From contig JBILLA010000186.1 in NCBI GenBank assembly GCA_044376365.1, positions 1-5,235 on the forward strand: 5,235 nt of DNA. The letters are read 5' to 3'. Source of the stretch: JBIKWN01 sp044376365. GTDB lineage: Bacteria > Bdellovibrionota_C > UBA2361 > JBIKWN01. The translations under genes were made by a program, and so were the position numbers. Shown here piece by piece: positions 1 through 5,235 of this stretch (positions are counted from its first letter, which is position 1; the number at the start of each line of letters is the position of its first letter). A model generated the notes under the pieces. The model saw nothing but the letters and a program-made list of their open reading frames with translations. It had not been told where the DNA came from and made no database searches.

Positions 1-2
1 AT

Positions 3-521
3 CTTAAAGGCGCATTCATTTTAAACTTTATTAAATTTGCTCGATTCTCTGATAAGGGATCTAATCTCACTGTATGCGTCTATAAGAATCCGCAGGTTGT
101 TGAATTTCTTACAAAAAATACTCCGCAGTCAATCCAAGAAAGACCAGTTATTATTAAGGATTTAACGTCACCTGCCGATAGTAATGCTTGTAATGTAGCT
201 TATGTACCTTCGGGTAAGCAGGCCGTTACTCGCGGACTACTTTTGATCACTGATGAAGGTGGTGAAGGAGTAATTGAGCTCTTACTCAGAGATGAAAAAC
301 TTGTCTTTGGTATCAGCAGTGAGAAAGCGTCTTTGGCATCAATAAGTTTTCCCTCACAGGTCATGAGCCTCGCAGTACAATTGGGTAGTATCTCGAGGTA
401 TAATGTTAGCGATAAAGAATTTGTCCATAACAAGCAAAGTAACGCTCGCAACGCTTATTACGGCCCTCGTCTCGACACTCCTCGCAACGGGGATGTTTAT
501 TCTTTACCAAGGCTGGGGTAG
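3..521 (+). CDS. YfiR-family (DUF4154) periplasmic regulator, 5' end cut off by window
   Basis: The reading frame is open from the window edge and begins in LKGAFILNFIKFARF, matching the family's N-terminal KAAFLYNFxKFxxWP signature. Two cysteines follow (codons at 75 and 189, in TVCVY and ACNVAYV) where the family has its conserved Cys strands. The closing block LLLITDEGGEGVIELLLRDE then KLVFGISSEKASLASISFP matches the family pattern of a GG-M-I-N-F-like strand, a V-F-E-I-like strand and a final S-x-x-L-L-x-L-A helix. The signal peptide expected for this family lies outside the window. Known family role: YfiR is a periplasmic repressor of the CHASE8-containing inner-membrane protein YfiN. 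By inference, the partner here is the overlapping downstream kinase. Oddity: homology ends near position 390, yet the frame continues about 40 hydrophilic residues into the kinase gene, which is unusual for the family; a frameshift could explain it. The family call is good; the C-terminus is doubtful. Confidence 0.8.
   Translation, partial: LKGAFILNFIKFARFSDKGSNLTVCVYKNPQVVEFLTKNTPQSIQERPVIIKDLTSPADSNACNVAYVPSGKQAVTRGLLLITDEGGEGVIELLLRDEKLVFGISSEKASLASISFPSQVMSLAVQLGSISRYNVSDKEFVHNKQSNARNAYYGPRLDTPRNGDVYSLPRLG
395..399 (+). promoter_or_regulatory. Ribosome-binding site of the hybrid kinase
   Basis: GAGGT stands 3 bases before the ATG at 403. It lies inside the end of the YfiR-like gene, consistent with translational coupling. 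This site and the following transmembrane segment fix the kinase start, because the next in-frame Met (493) would cut off most of TM1. Confidence 0.55.
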
Positions 522-2820
522 TTATACCGAACTAGAATCGTATGCAAATTCTTTGACTGCTGTGAATGCGGTCAACCTACAAGCCGCATTAGCATTTAAT
601 GATACAGATGCTCTTCAAACTGTCTTGAACTCTTTGCATAAAGCTGAAAGCTTTCAGCATGCTGCTGTATTTAATGCAGAAGGGAAAGTGCTTGCAGTAT
701 CTGGTGATACAGGTGCAAGCAATTTGCATGTGGCCTTTCAAGCAAGCTTGCAGCAAACCGAAGTCTTTGCGCAATCATTTGAAGTCATTGTTCGAGCTCC
801 CATTTCTTTGGATGGGCAAAAAATCGGTCAGTTGATTACATCATGGGATGGTGCGCGAATTATTCGTACTATTAGGAATCAACTTGTACTTGGTTCGTTT
901 GTCTTCCTGTGCATTGCATGCCTGTCAATATTCTGTTCAAGAATCTGGCGACATATTTTAAGTGAGCCGATTCTTGCGCTGCTTGGTATGGCAAAACATG
1001 TTGAAGCTTCGAAAGATTATGCAGTCAGGATTACTGCAACAACAGGTGATGAAACAGGCGCCTTAACAGAAGCATTTAATCGAATGCTTGAACAGATTTA
1101 TCAACGTGATGTCGATCTGAGTCATTATAACAAAGATTTAGAAGGGCAGGTAGATGAGCGTACTCAGCAGCTTGCATTGCAGAACCAAGAATTAAGAACA
1201 GCAATTGTGAAAGCAGAAGCCGCAAGTGAAGCAAAGTCTTTCTTTCTGGCGAATATGAGTCATGAAATACGTACACCACTTAATGGTGTTATTGGTATGA
1301 CCGATCTTGCATTAGCATCTGAATTAACATCTGAACAGCGAGAGTACCTAGAACTATCACAGATATCAGCAAAATCACTTTTGACAGTCGTCAATGATGT
1401 GCTTGATTTTTCTAAAATAGAAGCACGTCAACTGACGTTAGAGGCGCAACCAGTTGATCTGCGAGACCTTCTTTATAGTACTGCAAAGATGTTTGCGGAT
1501 AGAGCAGCAGCAAATAATATTGAGCTCATCTGTGACGTATCGCCTCATGAACCTGATTCAATCATCACAGATCCGGTACGATTAAAGCAGGTTTTTGTAA
1601 ATCTTATTGGTAACGCAATCAAGTTCACCCTCAAAGGTGATATTGTATTTTCCGCCCGTGTTTCGCATCGTCAATTTGGAAAAACATATATTCGTTTTGC
1701 CGTGAAGGATAGTGGTATTGGGATTCCTTTTGATAAGCAAGATGAGATCTTTCATGCATTTACGCAAGCTGATGAAACAACAACCCGACGATTCGGTGGT
1801 ACTGGTCTTGGACTTGCTATCAGTGACAAGATTGTTCACTTGCTTGGCGGCAAAATTGATATCATCAGTGAGCCAGGCATTGGCAGTGCATTCTACTTTA
1901 CGATCCCAGTTGATTGTCAGCCACTAGTCCAACAAGGATCAACAAGTGAGAATCAACGAGTTGTTACTCGTAAAAAAATTAAGCTTCTTTGTTCACAACC
2001 TGGTCTTGCTCGATATTACCGACAACAGCTTGAATATTGTGGAAACATGGTTGAAATACAGGGGTTTCTTGATGAATTTTTACCAACTGCATCTGATTTT
2101 GATGTTTTTATCGTCGATGATTCAGTCTTTTCAGATATCGAACCTCAGCAATGGGCGTATGCTCTTACAAGTCTCAGAGATCGGGAAAGAAAGCCTATCG
2201 TACTATCATGTTCAATTAGTAATCTTCATCATATCTCTAAAATTGAAGACAAGAATGGTATTTTAGTGTTGTTGAAGCCAGCTGGGCCAAGAGAGATATG
2301 GGAGTGCCTCGCACGTGTTTGCTCTGGATACTACAATGTTTTTAGTCAGCATCCCGTTAAAACTGCCGAAAAATATGAGACTAGCCAATCTAGATTACGC
2401 ATCCTTATCGCCGAAGATCATGCAGTGAATCAAAAGCTGCTGCGAACAATACTTGAAAAAAGTGGCCATACTGTTGTGATTACTGAAAATGGACAGCAAA
2501 CGATCGAAGAGCTTCAACAGGGAGGATACTGGCAAGGTGAGCACTCTTTTGATCTGATTCTTATGGATATACAGATGCCAGTTATGGGTGGTGTTGAAGC
2601 TACCCAATACATTCGTTTCCAGGAGCAGCAACGCGGCGCAGGTCAGCACATTCCTATCATTGCATTGACAGCTCACGCAACAGAGGCCCATCGTGCAGAG
2701 TATATAGACGCAGGTATGGATGAGCACATTACAAAACCGATAGATAGAAAAAAATTAGAGCAAGTTCTTTTGATATTGATGCAGGAGCGAAACTTTTTGC
2801 TTCATCAACAGGCTCAATAA
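403..2820 (+). CDS. CHASE8-HAMP hybrid sensor histidine kinase with two receiver modules
   Basis: An 805-residue inner-membrane hybrid kinase. TM1 is about residues 13-35, a CHASE8-like periplasmic domain about 36-155 (ANSLTAVNAVNLQAALAFND is typical), TM2 about 159-182, HAMP about 183-235, and a coiled coil about 236-275. In HisKA the phosphorylated His287 lies in MSHEIRTPLNG. HATPase_c carries the N box with Asn404 (NLIGNAIKF), the G1 box with Asp436 (DSGIGIP) and the G2 box at 465-471 (GGTGLGL). Residues about 522-640 form a degenerate receiver: Asp572/573 and Lys625 are kept, but the N-terminal acidic pair is replaced by LLCSQPG. Residues about 667-795 are an intact receiver with Glu671/Asp672, phospho-acceptor Asp722 (LILMDIQMP), Thr756 and Lys778. 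There is no HPt domain, so phosphate must pass to a separate HPt protein. The ligand is unknown; the neighbouring YfiR-like protein is the likely periplasmic input. Biochemical class is certain, pathway unknown. Confidence 0.96.
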   Translation: MLAIKNLSITSKVTLATLITALVSTLLATGMFILYQGWGSYTELESYANSLTAVNAVNLQAALAFNDTDALQTVLNSLHKAESFQHAAVFNAEGKVLAVSGDTGASNLHVAFQASLQQTEVFAQSFEVIVRAPISLDGQKIGQLITSWDGARIIRTIRNQLVLGSFVFLCIACLSIFCSRIWRHILSEPILALLGMAKHVEASKDYAVRITATTGDETGALTEAFNRMLEQIYQRDVDLSHYNKDLEGQVDERTQQLALQNQELRTAIVKAEAASEAKSFFLANMSHEIRTPLNGVIGMTDLALASELTSEQREYLELSQISAKSLLTVVNDVLDFSKIEARQLTLEAQPVDLRDLLYSTAKMFADRAAANNIELICDVSPHEPDSIITDPVRLKQVFVNLIGNAIKFTLKGDIVFSARVSHRQFGKTYIRFAVKDSGIGIPFDKQDEIFHAFTQADETTTRRFGGTGLGLAISDKIVHLLGGKIDIISEPGIGSAFYFTIPVDCQPLVQQGSTSENQRVVTRKKIKLLCSQPGLARYYRQQLEYCGNMVEIQGFLDEFLPTASDFDVFIVDDSVFSDIEPQQWAYALTSLRDRERKPIVLSCSISNLHHISKIEDKNGILVLLKPAGPREIWECLARVCSGYYNVFSQHPVKTAEKYETSQSRLRILIAEDHAVNQKLLRTILEKSGHTVVITENGQQTIEELQQGGYWQGEHSFDLILMDIQMPVMGGVEATQYIRFQEQQRGAGQHIPIIALTAHATEAHRAEYIDAGMDEHITKPIDRKKLEQVLLILMQERNFLLHQQAQ

Positions 2821-4117
2821 ACGGCTAGTCATTCTCATCAGTAGCATACTGTGAAGCTATCGTATGCAAGCCTGTACTATGTGATGCTTTGAAAAGCGCC
2901 ATGCTTTTATCGATTTGATTTGAAACTACGCTATCAAGCAGAGTAGGGATTTGATCTATTGATGTATACAACAATGTGTTGCCGCCACCGAACCCTTTTT
3001 GCCATGCTGATGAAAACTCACCACCAACAATAAGAGTATTAATGCCTAAGCGACGAGCTTCAGCGCCTGCTTCAGTATGATAGCGTGCAGCATCGTCTCC
3101 AAGCTCTTTCATATCGTTGACCACTGCAACTGTGTGCTTAATATTAGGAAGTTCTTGTTGAAGCACCGATATCATTTCAAACGCTGAGAGCATGCTCAGA
3201 GGGTTTGCATTATAGCTGTCGTCAATGATCCGTAACCCATCCTTTGAAGTGAAAAATGAGGATCGATTATCTGAGATTTGGGCCTGCTCAAGATTAGAAG
3301 CGACTGCGTCAAGTGAGGTGAGTCCTGTCGACAGAGCAAGTGCAATAGCAGCTAGTGCATTTCTTACGTTATGTTCGCCAGTCAAAGGGATTTTAAATGA
3401 ACGGCTACCCCAAGGAGTATGGGCAATAAAGCTGGTTTGTAGTGTGCCATTTTGCTGAGGTTGTATACGTATAGATTCGGAATAAACATCTGCACTACGA
3501 GATCGTGTTGAAAGTGTATAGATATTTCCGGTTTGTTCTAATGTTTCACGCTGCTTTAAAAGGGCACCTTTGAGCATAGGATCATCCAGGTTAATAAGTA
3601 TCGATGTAGGATGGGTGCCGTGATCTAGGATGATATCATAATGCTCTGTTTCAGCAGCAAGCACACCTTCGATTGAGCCAAAGCCTTCCATGTGGCTTGG
3701 ACTAATTGAAGTTGTATATGTAATTGTTGGCTGCAGTATGCGGGAGAGATGTCGTATGTGGCCTGGGCTTCTTGTGCCCATTTCAATAATCATAGCATCG
3801 TGGGAATACTGTAGTTCAAGCATTGTCCTGATACTTGCCCACAGACTATTTTGATTTTTCTGAGTTGCAAGAATATTTCCTGCATCTTTGAGCGCTGCAA
3901 CGGTCAGATCCTTTGTCGTTGTTTTACCTGCAGCTCCGGTGATACCAATGACGGGACCATGAAAGTTTTCACGCAGATGCTGTGCAATCGGTCTTACAGC
4001 GCGGCGTGTAGGATTGATATCATCGGTGTTGTTCGTGCAAACATATATAACAGAGGTAGCCTCGTTTGCATGGTCTAAGATGAACGGATTGCTTGTAATA
4101 ATCAGGGCAGGTTTAGC

Positions 4118-4120
4118 TTA
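4118..4120 (-). other. In-frame TAA interrupting murF
   Basis: The codon at this position reads TAA on the minus strand, between ...NNRALESAL and AKPALIITSNPF.... Both flanks belong to one Mur ligase frame, with no shift needed. A single C-to-T change from CAA (Gln) would explain it. TAA also ends the kinase gene and the Cys-rich gene in this window, so it is an ordinary stop here. Confidence 0.9.
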
Positions 4121-4122
4121 CA

Positions 4123-4140
4123 GTGCACTTTCAAGTGCAC
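4123..4140. repeat. Perfect 8-bp inverted repeat beside the murF internal stop
   Basis: GTGCACTT and AAGTGCAC are exact reverse complements separated by TC. In the minus-strand transcript this hairpin ends two bases before the premature TAA. It encodes RALESAL in the murF frame, so it may be coincidental coding sequence, but it is a plausible spot for mutation or sequencing error. Confidence 0.75.
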
Positions 4141-4440
4141 GGTTATTGAAGTTCTGATAGGCATCAATGTAACAGGTGTTTTTGCCGACGTCTGAAAAAT
4201 GAGTGGTATAGTGTCGTACAGGCTCACTACGATTACTGCCAAAGCGAGTGGTGATCTGTGGTGCTAGATCAGAAGGGAAAAATTTACGATGTTCCCGCTC
4301 AATAAGGTTGGCAATCTCTTGAACAGTCATATCCCCAAAGGTAGTGGGGGGCAATACTCCCTCGGTGTGCTCAGGTTGTTTACGAAAATGATGGGAAAAC
4401 TGCATGCAGTTAGTATGGGGGTTTTTGGGAGCTAGTCAAT

Positions 4441-4470
4441 TTGAGGCTAAACGCATCTTGGCCTTAAAAT
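4441..4470 (+). promoter_or_regulatory. Candidate sigma70-type promoter for the mini-ORF
   Basis: TTGAGG (4441-4446, 4 of 6 to the -35 consensus) is followed after 18 bases by TAAAAT (4465-4470, 5 of 6 to the -10 consensus). Transcription would begin near 4477, about 13 bases before the strong ribosome-binding site at 4490. Prediction by eye only. Confidence 0.4.
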
Positions 4471-4489
4471 TCTTAAATTTCAATAAGTT

Positions 4490-4496
4490 AGGAGGT
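4490..4496 (+). promoter_or_regulatory. Perfect Shine-Dalgarno AGGAGGT
   Basis: AGGAGGT is fully complementary to the 16S rRNA anti-Shine-Dalgarno core and stands 6 bases before the ATG at 4503. It is the strongest ribosome-binding site in the window and serves no annotated long gene, which is the main reason to take the 18-codon frame seriously. Confidence 0.6.
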
Positions 4497-4497
4497 G

Positions 4498-4521
4498 TGC
4501 CGATGCTCTGTAGAGGCGGCA
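4498..4521 (+). promoter_or_regulatory. Hairpin enclosing the mini-ORF start codon
   Basis: TGCCG (4498-4502) pairs exactly with CGGCA (4517-4521). Inside it CTC (4506-4508) pairs with GAG (4513-4515) across a TGTA loop. The ATG at 4503-4505 lies in the internal loop and the Shine-Dalgarno is immediately 5' of the stem, so folding could restrain initiation. Pairing is read directly; function is inferred. Confidence 0.4.
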
Positions 4522-4559
4522 AGTGGATTTTTAAAGAATTTTGTTGGTTCAGGATTTAG
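4503..4559 (+). CDS. Possible 18-residue leader peptide or small protein
   Basis: The frame encodes MLCRGGKWIFKEFCWFRI and ends in TAG. It is too short for homology to mean anything and I recognise no relative. Support is contextual: a perfect AGGAGGT 6 bases upstream, a promoter-like pair ending at 4470, and a hairpin around the start codon. The composition is unusual, with two Cys, two Trp, three Phe and five basic residues in 18 positions, giving a cationic amphipathic-like peptide. It lies 132 bases before the Cys-rich exported gene on the same strand, so it may be a leader peptide whose translation senses Cys or Trp supply, or a membrane-active small protein in its own right. The alternative is chance occurrence in intergenic sequence. 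Confidence 0.38.
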   Translation: MLCRGGKWIFKEFCWFRI

Positions 4560-4594
4560 AATCTAGCAGGGTAGTTTGAAGTGGCTACTGCGAT

Positions 4595-4612
4595 CTAGAA
4601 CGCTAATTCTAG
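4595..4612 (+). repeat. Small hairpin CTAGAA / TTCTAG
   Basis: CTAGAA (4595-4600) and TTCTAG (4607-4612) are perfect reverse complements around a 6-base loop. TCTAG also occurs at 4562-4566, just after the mini-ORF stop, so alternative pairings between the three copies are possible. No T-run follows, so it does not look like an intrinsic terminator; an operator half-site pair is equally possible. Confidence 0.4.
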
Positions 4613-4626
4613 CTTGTATTGATATT

Positions 4627-4656
4627 TTGTCTTTACTCAGTTTTTGTCGGTATATA
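4627..4656 (+). promoter_or_regulatory. Candidate promoter of the Cys-rich protein gene
   Basis: TTGTCT (4627-4632) and TATATA (4651-4656) are separated by 18 bases. Transcription would start near 4663, giving a leader of about 30 bases before the ATG at 4692. The -10 is good, the -35 mediocre. Confidence 0.4.
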
Positions 4657-4679
4657 TAAGGATAGAGTAATTTTTTTAT

Positions 4680-4683
4680 AAGG
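4680..4683 (+). promoter_or_regulatory. Ribosome-binding site of the Cys-rich protein gene
   Basis: AAGG lies 8 bases before the ATG at 4692. It is modest but well placed, and it supports this start, which is also the one that gives a complete signal peptide. Confidence 0.55.
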
Positions 4684-4691
4684 TATTCAGT

Positions 4692-5219
4692 ATGTCTAAA
4701 ATAAGTTTCTGCCTTTCAGCCTGTATCTTTTTGGGATCAGCAGTATCCTCTGCTTTTGCTGCGCCCGTTGAAGGTGTCAATGTAGGCGCAGGCCAAGAAT
4801 CAACCTGTTCCCAACCTGCAGGTGGTGCTTGCGGTGGTTCTTGTCCAGGAAGCAAACTTGGTGGAGCAGGTCCGGCTTGCGGAGCAACAACTGTAAAGTG
4901 TTGTACTAAGTTCGGTGAAGATGCAGCTAAGTGCGGTGTTACCTTGGATGGGTTTCCTCCAAAACCAAAGCCAAAATCGTGCTGCCTTGGAGAGTGGCTT
5001 CCTAAAGATAAGCCCGATGGTGTTGAAGCTAGCAAGTGTGGTTGCCCAGGCGCAGGGAATGATGATTTGCTAAAAGAGCTCTGTAATGATCCTGCAATGG
5101 GAGATGACAAAACTGCTTTTTGTGAAATTAGCAGTGGAGGTAATAAACCGCAGCGTCAGAAATATCTATGTCCAAAATTTAAAGTGGTAGCGGAAGAGTC
5201 AACAGCGCCGCAATTTTAA
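4692..5219 (+). CDS. Exported cysteine-rich protein of unknown function
   Basis: A 175-residue protein with a Sec signal peptide: MSK, a hydrophobic core to about residue 20, and a likely cut in AFA-AP after residue 23. The mature part, about 152 residues, holds 14 cysteines (39, 47, 51, 63, 70, 71, 81, 97, 98, 116, 118, 131, 144, 160), including two Cys-Cys pairs (KCC, SCC), a CGGSC and a CGC. The even number and export suggest a disulfide-stabilised periplasmic or secreted fold. The first half is Gly/Ala/Pro-rich (PAGGACGGSCPG, KLGGAGPACG), followed by PPKPKPKS, then a more charged C-terminal half. There is no CxxCH haem motif, no His-rich metal site and no second membrane segment. I recognise no family. 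It has its own ribosome-binding site and probable promoter and is transcribed away from murF. Alternatives: metal-binding protein, surface structural protein or secreted effector. That it is a real gene is well supported; its function is not. Confidence 0.8.
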   Translation: MSKISFCLSACIFLGSAVSSAFAAPVEGVNVGAGQESTCSQPAGGACGGSCPGSKLGGAGPACGATTVKCCTKFGEDAAKCGVTLDGFPPKPKPKSCCLGEWLPKDKPDGVEASKCGCPGAGNDDLLKELCNDPAMGDDKTAFCEISSGGNKPQRQKYLCPKFKVVAEESTAPQF

Positions 5220-5235
5220 ATAACTAAGATCATAT

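Larger units (their letters stand above)
2825..4405 (-). pseudogene. murF: MurF-like Mur ligase interrupted by an in-frame stop
   Basis: MurF adds D-Ala-D-Ala to UDP-MurNAc-tripeptide in the cytoplasm, completing the peptidoglycan precursor. The frame spans 527 codons including both stops; E. coli MurF has about 450 residues. Codons 1-95 fit the UDP-substrate domain (SDVGKNTCYIDAYQNFNNRA, like the family's GDLFVAL...HDF). Codon 96 is TAA (plus-strand 4118-4120). The same frame then continues with Walker A GITGAAGKTTTK (154-165), EMG (208-210), SHMEGFGS (238-244), GEHNVRNALAA (343-353), DDSYNANP (395-402) and DMKELG. The GKTTTK and DDSYNANP motifs favour MurF over MurC/D/E. It is divergent: NQNSLWAS replaces the usual NNxIGxP. 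No ATG, GTG or TTG lies in frame between the stop and Walker A; the first ATG, at 3823, follows it and would give an ATPase-dead fragment. No Shine-Dalgarno precedes the ATG at 4405; Met26 is an alternative start. A sequencing error or recent CAA-to-TAA change is likely. Confidence 0.82.
4406..4691. other. Divergent intergenic region between murF and the Cys-rich gene
   Basis: The region holds the plus-strand signals listed separately. For murF on the minus strand only a weak pair can be proposed: TTGAAA (revcomp of 4478-4483) and CAAGAT (revcomp of 4455-4460), 17 bases apart. An AT-rich imperfect inverted repeat (4466-4477 with 4530-4542) brackets the mini-ORF start. No tRNA or recognisable riboswitch is visible. 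Confidence 0.5.

Noticed and set aside
1946..2266. 106-residue plus-strand frame inside the kinase
   Set aside because: It is an out-of-frame shadow of the degenerate receiver region, Leu/Phe-rich, with no ribosome-binding site or recognisable domain.
2825..3823. A complete 332-residue gene starting at the ATG at 3823
   Set aside because: It would begin after the Walker A motif, which is encoded in frame just upstream (codons 154-165 of the full frame).
4118..4120. Reassigned TAA codon (alternative genetic code)
   Set aside because: TAA ends both the kinase and the Cys-rich gene in this window, and I know of no bacterial reassignment of TAA.
4118..4405. A separate 95-residue gene on the minus strand
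   Set aside because: Its frame continues without shift into the Mur ligase core after a single TAA, and its sequence fits the missing N-terminal substrate domain.
4595..4612. Intrinsic terminator
   Set aside because: The stem is only 6 bp and AT-rich, with no T-run after it on either strand.
4713..4726. Lipobox LSAC at residues 8-11 of the Cys-rich protein
   Set aside because: Only seven residues precede it, too short for a lipoprotein signal, and a normal AFA-AP cleavage site follows at residue 23.
4676..5110. 144-residue open frame antisense to the Cys-rich gene
   Set aside because: It is Pro/Ser-rich complement of the Gly/Cys-rich codons, with no motif. The plus-strand frame has a signal peptide, ribosome-binding site and promoter.

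Overview
The window looks like chromosomal DNA of a Gram-negative bacterium of moderate-to-low GC. It encodes a periplasmic YfiR-type protein, a hybrid sensor kinase with a periplasmic sensor loop, a Mur ligase for peptidoglycan synthesis, and an exported protein with a Sec signal peptide. I cannot assign a genus from this sequence. There are no mobile elements, CRISPR arrays, tRNA or rRNA genes.

Left part, plus strand (1-2820). The 3' portion of a YfiR-family (DUF4154) gene overlaps an 805-residue hybrid histidine kinase. The kinase architecture is TM1, a CHASE8-like periplasmic domain, TM2, HAMP, coiled coil, HisKA, HATPase, a degenerate receiver and an intact receiver. In the Pseudomonas YfiBNR system, periplasmic YfiR represses the CHASE8-HAMP-GGDEF cyclase YfiN. 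Here the same kind of periplasmic protein sits beside a kinase with the same front end, so I infer that it gates phosphorelay signalling rather than direct c-di-GMP synthesis. The YfiR frame overruns the kinase start by 119 nt, while a TAATG stop-start junction lies in its -1 frame. A recent frameshift or base error is therefore possible.

Centre, minus strand (4405-2825). A divergent MurF (UDP-MurNAc-tripeptide:D-Ala-D-Ala ligase) converges on the kinase gene with a 4-bp gap. Its reading frame is continuous from the substrate-binding N-terminus to the C-terminal domain except for one in-frame TAA at codon 96, directly beside a perfect 8-bp inverted repeat. No start codon between that stop and the Walker A motif could rescue the downstream part. 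It is annotated as an interrupted gene.

Right part, plus strand (4441-5219). The intergenic region, divergent from murF, holds a plausible promoter, a perfect AGGAGGT ribosome-binding site, an 18-codon Cys/Trp/Phe-rich mini-ORF whose start codon sits inside a hairpin, a second small hairpin and a second promoter. These are followed by a gene for an exported protein of about 150 mature residues with 14 cysteines, which I do not recognise as any known family. The mini-ORF plus Cys-rich exported protein is the most plausible undescribed unit here.
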